The notes under the pieces are model-generated. The model was not told the origin of the DNA. It ran no database searches and worked only from the letters and a program-made list of their open reading frames with translations. From AP-15 sp963775875 (lineage in GTDB: Bacteria; Pseudomonadota; Alphaproteobacteria; ATCC43930; CGMCC-115725): DNA of 64,000 nt. A program made the translations under genes and the position numbers. The DNA lies in contig CAVZKP010000023.1 of assembly GCA_963775875.1 (NCBI GenBank), forward strand, positions 78,122 to 142,121, in the 5' to 3' direction. The first letter of the stretch is position 1. Each line of letters opens with the position of its first letter. Below are positions 1 through 8,971 of this stretch, one piece after another.

Positions 1-64
1 ACTCTATGGAATGCCGCCGCCATCTGGAGCCATGGCAGAAGTGGAGCCGCCGGCAGCGCCGCCG

Positions 65-1183
65 CTAATCGGCCTCGGTCGCCGGTCGGCCTTGCAGGAT
101 CAGGCGAACCAGCTCGGCCTGGCGCCGCGTGCCGGTCTTGTCGAACACATGGGCGAGGTGGGTGCGTACCGTTGTCAACGAGACGCCAAGCCGGCTGGCG
201 GCGGCCTGCAGCCCATCGCCTTTCGATATCTCGGCCGCGAACAAGGATTCTGCCCGGGTCAGCCCAAAATCCTGGCCGAGCCGTTCGCTGCGGACCATGG
301 CGGCTTGTTCCACCTCGGTGATAAACAGGATCGCCGTCGGGCGGAGCACGTCGATCCAGGTGACCCGGGTCCGGTGCGGGATCACCAGCATGGTCAACGG
401 CCCCCGTCCCGGGCGGGATAGCCGCAGGCGGCCACCCGCGCCGCCAAGCTCGTCTATCGGCTGCGCGCAATCGGCGATGCTCTGTCGCAGCCGGCGCGTG
501 TCCTCGGTGGTTTCGCCCTTGAGGCCGTCGCGGTCGAGGGACAGCCCGTCGCTGGCGCTGAGGATCTTGGTGGCGGCCTGGTTGGCGAAGATTACTCGGG
601 CCCGCGCGTCGACCAGCAGGACCGCGTGCGGCAGCCGATTGAGCATCTCGGCCGAGCTTGTCGGCGGCCCGTCCAGGGCGGCCAGGCGCAATCGCAGCTG
701 CACCGCGCGCTGCAGATGCGGGATCAGGGCGGCGAACAGCCGGATCTCGGTCGCGTCGAACTCGCCCTCGGAACCGGGACGCGACACCGAGACCACCGTG
801 GCAATCGGACCCTCGGTCAACAGGGTTGTTCCCATCATCGCCTCGGGACGCCGCGGCTTTGGCCACCCATTGGATATCTCGGGGCGGCGGCGATCCTGGA
901 GAGAAATTGGCATTTCCGGGAAGATGACGGCGCCGATCGGATTCTGGTCGCACTGCCGCCAAACACTGGTCCAATATTTTGAAAATATCGGCAATTCTCT
1001 GGGATCCACGCGCGGGGCGAGCATCGTGGCGGTGTCGGCTTTCGAGTTGTAGGCGCCGACTTGCGCGCCGCCGGTCGCGCCAAGAAGCTCGGCCAGACCG
1101 TTGAGCATTCTTGGGCAGGCGCTCGCATCCACCACCGTGTCGTAGATCGATCCGACCAGGTCCGAAAGTGCTTGAAAGTGCAT
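65..1183 (-). CDS. LuxR-family transcriptional regulator with central PAS-like segment
   Basis: A 372-residue protein whose last ~65 residues form a LuxR/GerE helix-turn-helix (LTRAESLFAAEISKG, then SRLGVSLTTVRTHLAHVFDK). A PAS-like stretch (LPHAVLLVDARARVIFANQAA) lies near the middle. The N-terminal half has no phospho-receiver domain, so it probably senses a ligand or partner rather than a histidine kinase. The start is supported by GGGAGG a few bases upstream of the ATG. It is transcribed away from the secreted-protein cluster beginning at 1469, so it is a natural candidate regulator of that cluster. The family call is firm; ligand and targets are inference. Confidence 0.85.
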   Translation of the reverse strand: MHFQALSDLVGSIYDTVVDASACPRMLNGLAELLGATGGAQVGAYNSKADTATMLAPRVDPRELPIFSKYWTSVWRQCDQNPIGAVIFPEMPISLQDRRRPEISNGWPKPRRPEAMMGTTLLTEGPIATVVSVSRPGSEGEFDATEIRLFAALIPHLQRAVQLRLRLAALDGPPTSSAEMLNRLPHAVLLVDARARVIFANQAATKILSASDGLSLDRDGLKGETTEDTRRLRQSIADCAQPIDELGGAGGRLRLSRPGRGPLTMLVIPHRTRVTWIDVLRPTAILFITEVEQAAMVRSERLGQDFGLTRAESLFAAEISKGDGLQAAASRLGVSLTTVRTHLAHVFDKTGTRRQAELVRLILQGRPATEAD

Positions 1184-1274
1184 CGCCGCCTCCCTTCATG
1201 CGCGCAACGCATCAGCCCGGACGGCGCGCGAGCCCGGGTTCCTTACAGCCAGACGACATCGCCTAGCGCTCGAG

Positions 1275-1290
1275 TGTGAAGCGCTTCACA
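1275..1290. promoter_or_regulatory. Perfect 16-bp palindrome, candidate operator
   Basis: TGTGAAGCGCTTCACA is a perfect dyad in the 285-bp region between the divergent LuxR-type gene and the first secreted-protein gene. A dimeric regulator could bind it. Which protein binds, and which promoter it controls, cannot be told from sequence. Confidence 0.5.
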
Positions 1291-1326
1291 GTTCCGCGAA
1301 AAAATATTCGGCAAAAACAACCGTTA

Positions 1327-1342
1327 TCATCCGAACGGATGA
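1327..1342. promoter_or_regulatory. Second inverted repeat in the same divergent intergenic region
   Basis: TCATCCG-AA-CGGATGA has 7-bp arms with a 2-bp spacer, about 50 bp from the perfect palindrome at 1275. An A-rich stretch lies between them. It could be a second operator or promoter-associated site; no consensus was recognised. Confidence 0.35.
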
Positions 1343-1468
1343 CGACACGGCCAGCTCCCGACCTTAAATACGATTAAGCTGATTGTAAGTCTCCAGTACC
1401 GGCGCCGCATCCAAAAGGCCGCCGCCGCTGCGTAACCCACAATAATTTATGATCGGGGAGAGCAAGCC

Positions 1469-2173
1469 ATGAACAAGATTACCAGTTCAATCGCCGCAGC
1501 GGCGCTGGCGCTGACTTTGCCGGTGAATATCGCCATCGCTGACGAGGCCGCTGTGCCATTGCCGGTCCTCACTGCTCAATGGTGGCAATGGGCGCTGTCG
1601 ATCCCGACCGATCAAAATCCCCAATTGGAACCAACCGGCCAATATTGCATGATCGGCCAACGCGGCTCGGTATGGTTCCTCGGCGGTACCTTCTCGGGCG
1701 GATCCGCCGACCGCAGTTGCTCGGTGCCGCAGGGCGCTGCGCTGTTCTTCCCGATCATAAACGAAGTCAATATCAACTCTCCCAATGTGTGCGGCTCCGG
1801 GCCGGAAAATGAGTCGGTCAAGGACCTGCGGCAAATGAGCAAGTCCTTCATCGACGGTGTTGCTCTTTCCAGCGTCAAGGTTCAGGTCGATGGCAATAAG
1901 GTCCCATTTCGACGCGTCCAGTCGCAGGTCTTCGAGGTTGCCTTGCCGGGCGACAATGTGTTTGACGCTTTCTGCGGCGGTCCGGGGAGCGTTCCGGCGA
2001 CGATATATTCCCCGGCAGTGGATGACGGATACTATGTCCTGCTGCCGCCGCTAAAGCCGGGACCGAAGGCGCACACGATCCGCTTCCAGGCAGAATCGCC
2101 ACCAACGACGCCTCCCACGCCGCCCACCGACGTCACCTACACGATAACGGTCGTGCCGGTGTCGCTGAAGTAA
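1469..2173 (+). CDS. Secreted protein, QWWQWALSIP paralogue A
   Basis: A 234-residue protein of unknown function with a clear signal peptide (MNKITSSIAAAALALTLPVN, cleavage probably after AIA near residue 24). The mature part begins with the family signature LTAQWWQWALSIP, followed by QYCMIGQRGSVWFLGG, SCSVPQGAALFFPIIN and the C-terminal IYSPAVDDGYYVLLPPLKPG. Cysteines in the QYC, RSC, NVCG and FCGG contexts recur in the other two copies and could form two disulfides. A proline/threonine-rich loop (PPTTPPTPP) precedes the last strand and is specific to this copy. First of a four-gene cluster, with GGGGAG upstream of the ATG. Export is a firm prediction; the function is unknown to me. Confidence 0.85.
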   Translation: MNKITSSIAAAALALTLPVNIAIADEAAVPLPVLTAQWWQWALSIPTDQNPQLEPTGQYCMIGQRGSVWFLGGTFSGGSADRSCSVPQGAALFFPIINEVNINSPNVCGSGPENESVKDLRQMSKSFIDGVALSSVKVQVDGNKVPFRRVQSQVFEVALPGDNVFDAFCGGPGSVPATIYSPAVDDGYYVLLPPLKPGPKAHTIRFQAESPPTTPPTPPTDVTYTITVVPVSLK

Positions 2174-2258
2174 GCCGCTGGCCTGGCCAATCGGCCGGAG
2201 CACCGAAGCAGGCCCAACGCCACAAAGATGGCAACCCGTAAATCCAAAGGAGCAGGCT

Positions 2259-3224
2259 ATGAACAAACTCGCCGCCGGCGTTGGAGCCACGCTCTGCCTG
2301 CTGTTGGCAATGGCAACCGGCGCCGCAGCCGGCGAGCCCAGCGATGCGCCGCCCCGGGGCGCGTTCACCTGCGACTTTGGCCTCTCATCCGACCCGTTGC
2401 TCTTACCCCCGGAACAAGTCGCGCCGTCGATCGAGCGCGATCGAATGTACATGTCTGCCCGTCCCGGCATGCTCCACAAGCATATTCCGATCTCGTTCGA
2501 CGCCAACCACAATGCCTTTTCCGGTGGACGGTATCTGTTCGACACCGCCGAGCACGCTCGGGAGTATCGGGATTGGGTCTTCAATAGCTACGTGCTTGAC
2601 GGCATACATTTTCTCAAACGGCCCTACTTCCTCAGCCCCGAATGCCATGCCTGGACGGTGATCGGGGCGCACGATTTCGGCGACGTCCACAATTCGCAGA
2701 TCGTGCTGCGGACCGAACGATGGTCATTGGCCAATGCCCGTCAGCCGGTTTGGACGCTGGAGCACAAATTCGCTGCCATTCTGGCCGCGGCGCAGGCGCG
2801 CGGCCTGACCAGTGTATGGCTGCTCTACGACCCGCAGGAGGCGCTCGCCTCGCTCGTCTATTTCGCCGGCAGGGCCGGCCCGAGCGATCCCCGCATGCCG
2901 GACATGGCCAGCCTCGACGCGCTCGGCAACGCTCCTCGGCTCGGCGAGATCTTCGACGACCAAAACTGGAAGCAGACCTTCGACCGCACCCAATGGGTCC
3001 TGACCATCTGGTTCCCCTTCGCCCTCGGCGATCGTGGCGAGCCCTCTTTGTGGCCGAATACCCCGCCATTCTACCAGCCTTACCAAAATGACGGGGTGTG
3101 CGAGGTCAGCCGCGGGGAAAGCGCCGCCGACAGCCCCGAATGCATGCCCCAGTGCGGAGACGGCATCGCCCAGGCCGGCGAAACCTCGATCAACTGCCCC
3201 GGCGACGTGCGCCTGTTCCAATAA
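2259..3224 (+). CDS. Secreted protein ending in a CGDG...GET...CP cysteine motif
   Basis: A 321-residue protein with a signal peptide ending near AAAG at residue 25. It is not homologous to its three neighbours, although it begins with the same MNK. The body is rich in aromatic residues and unrecognised. The last ~25 residues (CMPQCGDGIAQAGETSINCP) resemble the short Cys-rich CGDGxxxxGETxxxCPxD motif that repeats in surface and extracellular proteins of several bacteria. It lies 85 bp after paralogue A and has a strong AAAGGAG ribosome site. Placement inside a set of secreted paralogues suggests a joint extracellular role, but that is inference. Confidence 0.75.
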   Translation: MNKLAAGVGATLCLLLAMATGAAAGEPSDAPPRGAFTCDFGLSSDPLLLPPEQVAPSIERDRMYMSARPGMLHKHIPISFDANHNAFSGGRYLFDTAEHAREYRDWVFNSYVLDGIHFLKRPYFLSPECHAWTVIGAHDFGDVHNSQIVLRTERWSLANARQPVWTLEHKFAAILAAAQARGLTSVWLLYDPQEALASLVYFAGRAGPSDPRMPDMASLDALGNAPRLGEIFDDQNWKQTFDRTQWVLTIWFPFALGDRGEPSLWPNTPPFYQPYQNDGVCEVSRGESAADSPECMPQCGDGIAQAGETSINCPGDVRLFQ

Positions 3225-3407
3225 GGACGGGAAGGCGCAAACCTGCGGCGCCGGTACGTCCGGACTGCGTATGCGCTGAGGCGGTACCGCCAGGGTCGGC
3301 TGGGCGGCTGATAGGACAGGCGGCAGTTAGAAACTCGAGCAAAACTGACGCGCCGCAGGATTCGCGATGACCGAGATCGAAACTTTTCAGCGCCAAAGGA
3401 GCGGCAA

Positions 3408-4085
3408 ATGAACAAGGTCACTGCCACGATCATTGGAATGGCTGTCGGACTGGTTTTGACAACGCATCTAGCATCCGCGGACAACGAGCGTTCACCGCCT
3501 CTGTCGATGCTGACCGCGGAGTGGAGACAATGGGCTTACTCGATACCAACCGGTCAAAATCCGCAAGAGGATCCGACCGGCCAATTCTGCATGGTCGGGC
3601 AACGGGGTCCCATATGGTTTCTGGCGGGTGTCTTTCTCGGCGGAACGGCAGAGCGGTCCTGCACGGTGCCCGAGGGCACCGCGCTCTTCTTTCCTGTCAT
3701 CAACCAGGATGCGATCAACGCCCCTAACGTGTGTGGAGATCCTCCGGAAAATACTTCCGTCAGGGATTTGCGGGCTCAGACGAAGGCTGCCATCGACAGC
3801 GTTACCGACCTAAGCGTTGAGGTCGATGGAAAAAACGTCAAGAATTTATTACAGCGTATCAAGTCGACTGTCTATGAAATCGTATTGCCCGAGGACAATG
3901 TCTTCGACGCTCCATGCGGCAGCCCCGGTGTACCGGGAGGCATCTATTCGCCGGCGGTAGACGACGGATATTATGTGCTGCTGCACTCGCTGAAACCGGG
4001 GGTACACACAATTCATTTTGAAGCAAACGACGGCTTCGAAAACGTTACCTATAAGCTAACGGTTACGCCAATTTTACTGAAGTAG
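3408..4085 (+). CDS. Secreted protein, QWWQWALSIP paralogue B
   Basis: A 225-residue exported protein (signal peptide to about ASA|D at residue 25), homologous along its whole length to the genes at 1469 and 4277. It keeps EWRQWAYSIPTGQNPQ, QFCMVGQRGPIWFLAG, SCTVPEGTALFFPVIN and IYSPAVDDGYYVLL. The signature WW is WR here, and the PP in LLPPLKPG is HS, so this is the most divergent copy. The start is supported by AAAGGAGCGGCAA. Its GC content looks slightly lower than in the surrounding housekeeping genes. Function unknown. Confidence 0.85.
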   Translation: MNKVTATIIGMAVGLVLTTHLASADNERSPPLSMLTAEWRQWAYSIPTGQNPQEDPTGQFCMVGQRGPIWFLAGVFLGGTAERSCTVPEGTALFFPVINQDAINAPNVCGDPPENTSVRDLRAQTKAAIDSVTDLSVEVDGKNVKNLLQRIKSTVYEIVLPEDNVFDAPCGSPGVPGGIYSPAVDDGYYVLLHSLKPGVHTIHFEANDGFENVTYKLTVTPILLK

Positions 4086-4094
4086 CGAGAATGT

Positions 4095-4120
4095 GGCTGA
4101 GGTTCAACCCAACCTCAGCC
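4095..4120 (+). terminator. Hairpin after paralogue B
   Basis: GGCTGAGGTT and AACCTCAGCC form a perfect 10-bp stem with a 6-nt loop nine bases after the stop codon. There is no following T run, so it could be a Rho-independent-like terminator or an mRNA-stabilising hairpin. Confidence 0.5.
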
Positions 4121-4276
4121 CTGATCAGCAGCAGTGCGTTCAACGGCCGCTGCGGAAAAGACCAAAAAGATTTGACTGTAACAAGTTGCAGTCAATCCAT
4201 GGTCGCGACCTCCCGATCAACGCGCCGTCCAATGCGCAATGATCGAGGATGCAATCTTTAACCTGGAGGATCAGCA

Positions 4277-4978
4277 ATGAACAAGATTACCGCCACCTTC
4301 GCTGGAGCCATCATTGGCCTGATCTTGCCAATGCAGCTGGCGCTTGCCGGCGAGGATCGCTCGCCGTTCCTGCCGGCGCTGACCGCCCAGTGGTGGCAAT
4401 GGGCATTGTCGATACCAACCGGGCAAAATCCGATGCTGGATACGAGCGGGCAAGATTGCATGATCGGCCAGAGAGGCGATTTGTGGTTTCTCGCCGGAAT
4501 TTTTGCCGCCAATGGCGGGACGGTGGCGCGCGCATGCTCTGTGCCCGAGAATACGCCGCTGTTTTTCCCGGTCATAAACTCGGTCAACACCAATACGCCC
4601 GATTGCGGCCAGGGAGGCCAAAATTTCGACGTAAAGAAGTTGATCTCCCTGATCACACCCTTCATCGACGCCGCGCAAAATCTGTCGGTAACCATCGATG
4701 GCACGCCGCTCAGCAGAAAACAAATACAGCGCGTTTTGTCGCGCCCGTTCGCTGCGGCAATCCCGATGGACAATGTCTTCGGAACCGATGCCTGCGGCAC
4801 CGCCACGCCGCTGCCAGCAGGGATATATTCGCCCTCGATGGATGACGGATATTACGTCCTGCTGCCGCCCTTGAAGCCGAGACCACACCCGCACACGGTA
4901 AAATTTCACGCCGAATCCGGATCATTTGTTCAGGACGTTACCTATGACCTTACCGTAGTGCCAGTATCGCTGAAGTAA
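4277..4978 (+). CDS. Secreted protein, QWWQWALSIP paralogue C
   Basis: A 233-residue exported protein (signal peptide to ALA|GED near residue 25). It is closer to paralogue A than to B: TAQWWQWALSIPTGQNPML, QDCMIGQRGDLWFLAG, ARACSVPENTPLFFPVIN, IYSPSMDDGYYVLLPPLKP. The four family cysteines are kept, though the NVCG site reads DCG. Good ribosome site (CTGGAGGATCAGCA). Last gene of the cluster, followed by a hairpin. The 190-bp gaps between copies suggest separate promoters or a spaced operon. Function unknown. Confidence 0.85.
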   Translation: MNKITATFAGAIIGLILPMQLALAGEDRSPFLPALTAQWWQWALSIPTGQNPMLDTSGQDCMIGQRGDLWFLAGIFAANGGTVARACSVPENTPLFFPVINSVNTNTPDCGQGGQNFDVKKLISLITPFIDAAQNLSVTIDGTPLSRKQIQRVLSRPFAAAIPMDNVFGTDACGTATPLPAGIYSPSMDDGYYVLLPPLKPRPHPHTVKFHAESGSFVQDVTYDLTVVPVSLK

Positions 4979-4991
4979 CCAGATCGGCTGA

Positions 4992-5010
4992 CCCGCCGTT
5001 ATTTGGCGGG
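4992..5010 (+). terminator. Short GC-rich hairpin after paralogue C
   Basis: CCCGCC and GGCGGG pair around an AT-rich loop 14 bp after the stop codon. There is no clear T tract, so it is only a possible terminator closing the secreted-protein cluster. Confidence 0.4.
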
Positions 5011-5196
5011 ACGATGCCGGTCGTCGAGACCCGGGAAAATCGGCTCGCTTGCCGCGGTTCGGCGCGCCGCCTATGATCGGTGCGTCGAACGGAGCCACAG
5101 GTCGACCGGTATGCTGCGCCGCTGCGTCTCTCCCCTGCGCCGATCGCGGCCGGGCCTGCGCGCGGACTGAGCGTTCGCCGGCGAGCGCAATCGGCG

Positions 5197-5727
5197 ATGG
5201 CGGACGACCCTCAATCGCGCGGCCCGTCGGTTCGCGGGGTGCCCGAAGGCGACAACCGCGAGCGGATGATCTGCGCCGATTGCGGTTACATTCTTTACGA
5301 CAACCCGAAGGTCGTGGTCGGCTCGGTCGCCCGGTGGGGCGAGCGCATCCTGTTGTGCCGGCGCTCGATCGAGCCGCGCCATGGCTTTTGGACCTTGCCG
5401 GCCGGCTATCTTGAACTGAACGAATCCGCCAGCGCCGGCGCCGAGCGCGAGGCCTGGGAGGAGGCGCATGCGCGGATCGAGATCGAGGGGCTGCTGGCGA
5501 TCTACGACATCCCGCGGATCAGCCAGGTGCAGCTGATCTATCGGGCGCGGCTATTGGACGACGCAGTTTCGGCGGGGCCGGAGAGTCTGGAGGTGCGGCT
5601 CTTCGGCTGGGACGAAATCCCGTGGACCGATCTTGCTTTCCCTTCGAACCGCTGGGCATTGCAGCATGATCAGGAAGCGCGCGCGACCCGCGATTTCACC
5701 GCCCGCATCAACCCGCCTGGCTTCTGA
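5197..5727 (+). CDS. NUDIX hydrolase with partial N-terminal zinc ribbon
   Basis: About 176 residues if the ATG at 5197 is used. The Nudix box reads GYLELNESASAGAEREAWEEA (G, E, RE and EE in register), so it should hydrolyse a nucleoside diphosphate linked to another moiety, such as ADP-ribose or NADH. The family usually begins with a two-knuckle zinc ribbon before PEGDNRER. Here only the second knuckle (CADCG) is present and the first CxxC is missing, by real loss or by a sequence error upstream. It converges with ftsY on the other strand with a 22-bp gap. The substrate cannot be assigned. Confidence 0.8.
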   Translation: MADDPQSRGPSVRGVPEGDNRERMICADCGYILYDNPKVVVGSVARWGERILLCRRSIEPRHGFWTLPAGYLELNESASAGAEREAWEEAHARIEIEGLLAIYDIPRISQVQLIYRARLLDDAVSAGPESLEVRLFGWDEIPWTDLAFPSNRWALQHDQEARATRDFTARINPPGF

Positions 5728-5749
5728 CCGACTTGCCTCTCGACGCCGA

Positions 5750-6838
5750 TCAGGGCTCCAGCCCGACCAGGCTGCGGGCATAGGCGCGGGCCTCGAACGG
5801 GCGCAGATCCTCGGCGCTCTCGCCGACCCCGATCGCATGGATCGGGATGCCGTATTTTTCGGCGAGCGAGACCAGCACGCCGCCGCGCGCGGTGCCGTCG
5901 AGCTTGGTCATGACGATGCCGGTGACCCCGACCATCTCGCGGAAGGTCTCGGCCTGGGCGTGGGCGTTCTGGCCGGTCGTCGCGTCGAGCACCAGCAATA
6001 CCGAATGCGGCGCCTGCGGATCGACCTTTTTGAGGACGCGGACGATCTTCTGCAATTCGCCCATCAGATCGGCCTTGTTGTGCAGCCGCCCGGCGGTGTC
6101 GATCAGCAGGATATCGGCGTCATCGCCGCGCGCCTCGACCAGCGCGTCATAGGCGAGGCCCGCGGCATCCGACCCGGCCGGCCGGGTCACCACCGGCGCG
6201 CCGATGCGCTCGCCCCAGATCTGCAATTGCTCGACCGCCGCGGCGCGGAAGGTGTCGCCGGCCGCCAGCACCACCCGCAGCCCCTGGTCGCAATATTGCT
6301 TGGCGAGCTTGGCGATCGTCGTCGTCTTGCCGCTGCCGTTGACGCCGATCACCAGGATGACAAAGGGCCGGCGCGAGCGGTCGATGCGCAACGGCCGGGT
6401 GACCGGCTCGACCAGCCGGATCACCTGTTCGGCGAGTGCGGCGCGGACCTCTTCGGGCGAGACCTCCTGGTTGAAGCGGTTGCGCCGCAACGCCTCGGTC
6501 ACCTCGCTGGCGAGCCCGACCCCCATATCGCTGGAGATCAGCAATTCCTCGAGCTCGAACAGCGCCTCGTCATCGAGCCGGCGGCGGTTGAAGATCGTGT
6601 TGATGCCGTCGTTGAGCCGGGCCGAGCTGCGCGCCAGGCCGGCCCGCAACCGGCCGAACCAGCCTCGCCGCTCGGCGCTCGCGCCGGCTTCCGCCGCCGC
6701 GTCGCTTTCGCCGGCTTCCCGGTCCGGTTGCGGCAGCTCGGCGGCTTCCTCGAGCGCCGGGGCCGGCATCTCTTCGGCTGCCTCGACCGCTTCGGCGTGA
6801 TCGGGGTCGGCCGGGACGTTGCGCCGCCAAAACCTCAT
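5750..6838 (-). CDS. ftsY: Signal recognition particle receptor FtsY
   Basis: A 362-residue SRP receptor GTPase that docks ribosome-SRP complexes at the inner membrane. An acidic Ala/Glu-rich A region occupies the first ~60 residues, followed by the four-helix N domain. The G domain carries the P-loop GVNGSGKTTTIAK near residue 165, DTFRAAAVEQL, DTAGRLHNK and TKLDGTARGG. Length is normal for an alphaproteobacterial FtsY. The ATG overlaps the stop of mtaB (ATGA), so it is translationally coupled as the last gene of a dapF-mtaB-ftsY operon. Confidence 0.95.
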   Translation of the reverse strand: MRFWRRNVPADPDHAEAVEAAEEMPAPALEEAAELPQPDREAGESDAAAEAGASAERRGWFGRLRAGLARSSARLNDGINTIFNRRRLDDEALFELEELLISSDMGVGLASEVTEALRRNRFNQEVSPEEVRAALAEQVIRLVEPVTRPLRIDRSRRPFVILVIGVNGSGKTTTIAKLAKQYCDQGLRVVLAAGDTFRAAAVEQLQIWGERIGAPVVTRPAGSDAAGLAYDALVEARGDDADILLIDTAGRLHNKADLMGELQKIVRVLKKVDPQAPHSVLLVLDATTGQNAHAQAETFREMVGVTGIVMTKLDGTARGGVLVSLAEKYGIPIHAIGVGESAEDLRPFEARAYARSLVGLEP

Positions 6839-8065
6839 GCGACCGGTACTCCGACCAGGCGGCGCGCATCGCTGCCGACGAGCCGCATCGGCCGCACCGA
6901 CCCGGCCTCGGCGCCATCGGCGAAGCCGACCTCGGCGTAAAAGGCGGCCCGGCCGATTCCCGGGCGTTCGACCAGCACCTGCGTCTGGCTGCCGATGCGC
7001 GAGCGCAGCTCGGCGGCGAGTGCCGCCGCGCCTGCCGCCCGCAATCGCGCCGCGCGCTCCTTCACCACGCTGCCGGCAACCGGCGGCATGCGCGCGGCCG
7101 GGGTGCCGGGCCGGGGGCTGTACGGAAACACATGGACAAAGGCGAGCCCGCACTCGGCGACGAGGTCGAGGCTGCGGCGAAAATTGTCCTCGGTCTCGGT
7201 CGGGAACCCGGCGATCAGATCGGCGCCCAGCGCCAGTTCCGGACGCAGCGCCCGGGCGCGGCGGGCGACCGCGATCGCCTCGGCGCGCAGATGCCGCCGT
7301 TTCATCCGCTTCAAAATCAAATCGTCGCCGGCCTGCAATGACAGGTGCAGATGCGGCATCAGCCGCGGCTCCTCGGCCAAGAGCCGCCACAAATCGGCGT
7401 CGATCTCGACCGGGTCGAGCGAGGAGAGACGCAGCCGCTCCAGTTCGGGCACCACACTCAACAGCCGGCGCGCCATCTGGCCGAGGCTCGGTGCGCCCGG
7501 CAGATCGGCGCCATAGGCGGTCAGATCGACGCCGGTCAGCACGATCTCGCGATAGCCGGCGGCGACCAGCCGGCGCGCCTGTCCGGCGATCGCCCCGATC
7601 GGCACCGAGCGGCTGGGGCCGCGGGCAAAGGGGATGATGCAAAAGGTGCAGCGATGGTCGCAGCCCTGCTGGACCTGCAGAAAGGCGCGGGCCCTGCCGT
7701 CGAAGCCGTCGACCGGAGGCGCCGCGCTCTGGTCGAGATCCGACCGCCGCCGCCGCTGCCGGCAGATAGCTGTGCGCGCGCAGCTTTTCCCGGTTGTCGA
7801 GCACCTGGTCGACCTCGGGCATCGCCGCATACCGCTCCGCTGCAATCTCGGCGGCGCAGCCGGTGACGATGATCCGCGCCTCGGGGTGATCGCGGCGAGC
7901 CCGCCGGATCGCCTGGCGCGCCTGGCGCTCGGCCTCGGCGGTGACCGCGCAGGTGTTGACGATAATCGCGCCTTCGAGCCCGGCCGCGGCTGCGGCGCGA
8001 CGAATGACCTCGGATTCGAACGCGTTCAGCCGGCAGCCAAAGGTGACGATCCGGTTCTCCGCCAT
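6835..8065 (-). CDS. mtaB: tRNA t6A37 methylthiotransferase MtaB (frame-shifted)
   Basis: A radical-SAM enzyme that converts t6A to ms2t6A at tRNA position 37. The N-terminal UPF0004 domain (MAENRIVTFGCRLNAFESEV, then VNTCAVT and VTGCAAE) is in one frame. The radical-SAM core with CDHRCTFC and the C-terminal region are in the next frame. The frames join in a GCC/CGG-rich run near 7740-7766 and imply one extra base. Read across the joint, the protein is about 409 residues, normal for the family. It starts 8 bp after dapF ends and overlaps ftsY by 4 bp. All cluster-binding cysteines are intact, so I favour a sequence error over a pseudogene. Confidence 0.9.
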
Positions 8066-8073
8066 GCCGCGGC

Positions 8074-8913
8074 TCAGCCTGCGTCCAGCAGGGCGGGGTC
8101 GAACGCGCCTTCGAAGCTCAGCGCCGCCGGGCCGGTCATGATCACATGCCCATCCTCGCGCCAGCAGATGTCGAGGCTGCCGCCGTCGAGCTCGACGACC
8201 GCGCGCCGCTCGGCCAGACCCCGGCGATGCGCCGCGACCAGCGCGGCGCAGGCGCCGCTGCCGCAGGCGCGGGTGATCCCGGCGCCCCGCTCCCACACCC
8301 GCAGCCGGATCGTGCGCCGGTCGCGGATCGTGGCCACGCCGATATTGGCGCGCTGCGGGAATATCGGGTGATGTTCGAGCGCGGGACCCAGCGCCGCCAG
8401 GTCGACGGCCTCGGCATCGTCGACGAAAAAGGTCGCGTGCGGATTGCCGATATTGGTGCAGACCGGCGCCGATAGCGGCCCCTGCGCCAGATCGAGGCGA
8501 TCGGTGTCGGCAGCCCGGGCCAGCGGGATTTCCCGCCAGCCGGTGCGCGCCGGCCCCATATCGACGGCGATCCGCCCGTCCGCCAGGATCTCGGCTTCGA
8601 GCAGCCCGGCCACGGTCTCGAGCCGCACCCGGCCGGCGCCGGTCTCACGGCTCAAGAGCCAGGCGACGCAGCGGGCGGCGTTGCCGCAGGCTTCGGCCTC
8701 GCTGCCATCGGGATTGCGGATGCGCATCAGCAGCCGCGCGGCCGGATGGCGCGGCGGTTCGAGCACGATCAGCTGGTCGCAGCCGATGCCGGTATGCCGG
8801 TCGGCCAATGCCCGCGCCGCCGCGGGACCGGCCGCAATGGCGCCGTCGCGGGCGTCGAGCACGACAAAGTCGTTGCCGAGGCCGTGCATCTTCAGAAACG
8901 GCACCTTGCCCAT
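8074..8913 (-). CDS. dapF: Diaminopimelate epimerase DapF
   Basis: A 279-residue cofactor-independent epimerase that interconverts LL- and meso-diaminopimelate for lysine and peptidoglycan synthesis. It opens with the typical KMHGLGNDFVVLDA. Both catalytic cysteines are visible, in EACGNAARCVAW (near residue 76) and RACGSGACAALVA (near residue 222). Full length and uninterrupted. It heads the dapF-mtaB-ftsY operon. Confidence 0.96.
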   Translation of the reverse strand: MGKVPFLKMHGLGNDFVVLDARDGAIAAGPAAARALADRHTGIGCDQLIVLEPPRHPAARLLMRIRNPDGSEAEACGNAARCVAWLLSRETGAGRVRLETVAGLLEAEILADGRIAVDMGPARTGWREIPLARAADTDRLDLAQGPLSAPVCTNIGNPHATFFVDDAEAVDLAALGPALEHHPIFPQRANIGVATIRDRRTIRLRVWERGAGITRACGSGACAALVAAHRRGLAERRAVVELDGGSLDICWREDGHVIMTGPAALSFEGAFDPALLDAG

Positions 8914-8971
8914 CGCGCCGCTTATATGGCGGTATGGGCGGCCGTGTCCAACCCGGGCCGCCGGATCGCGG

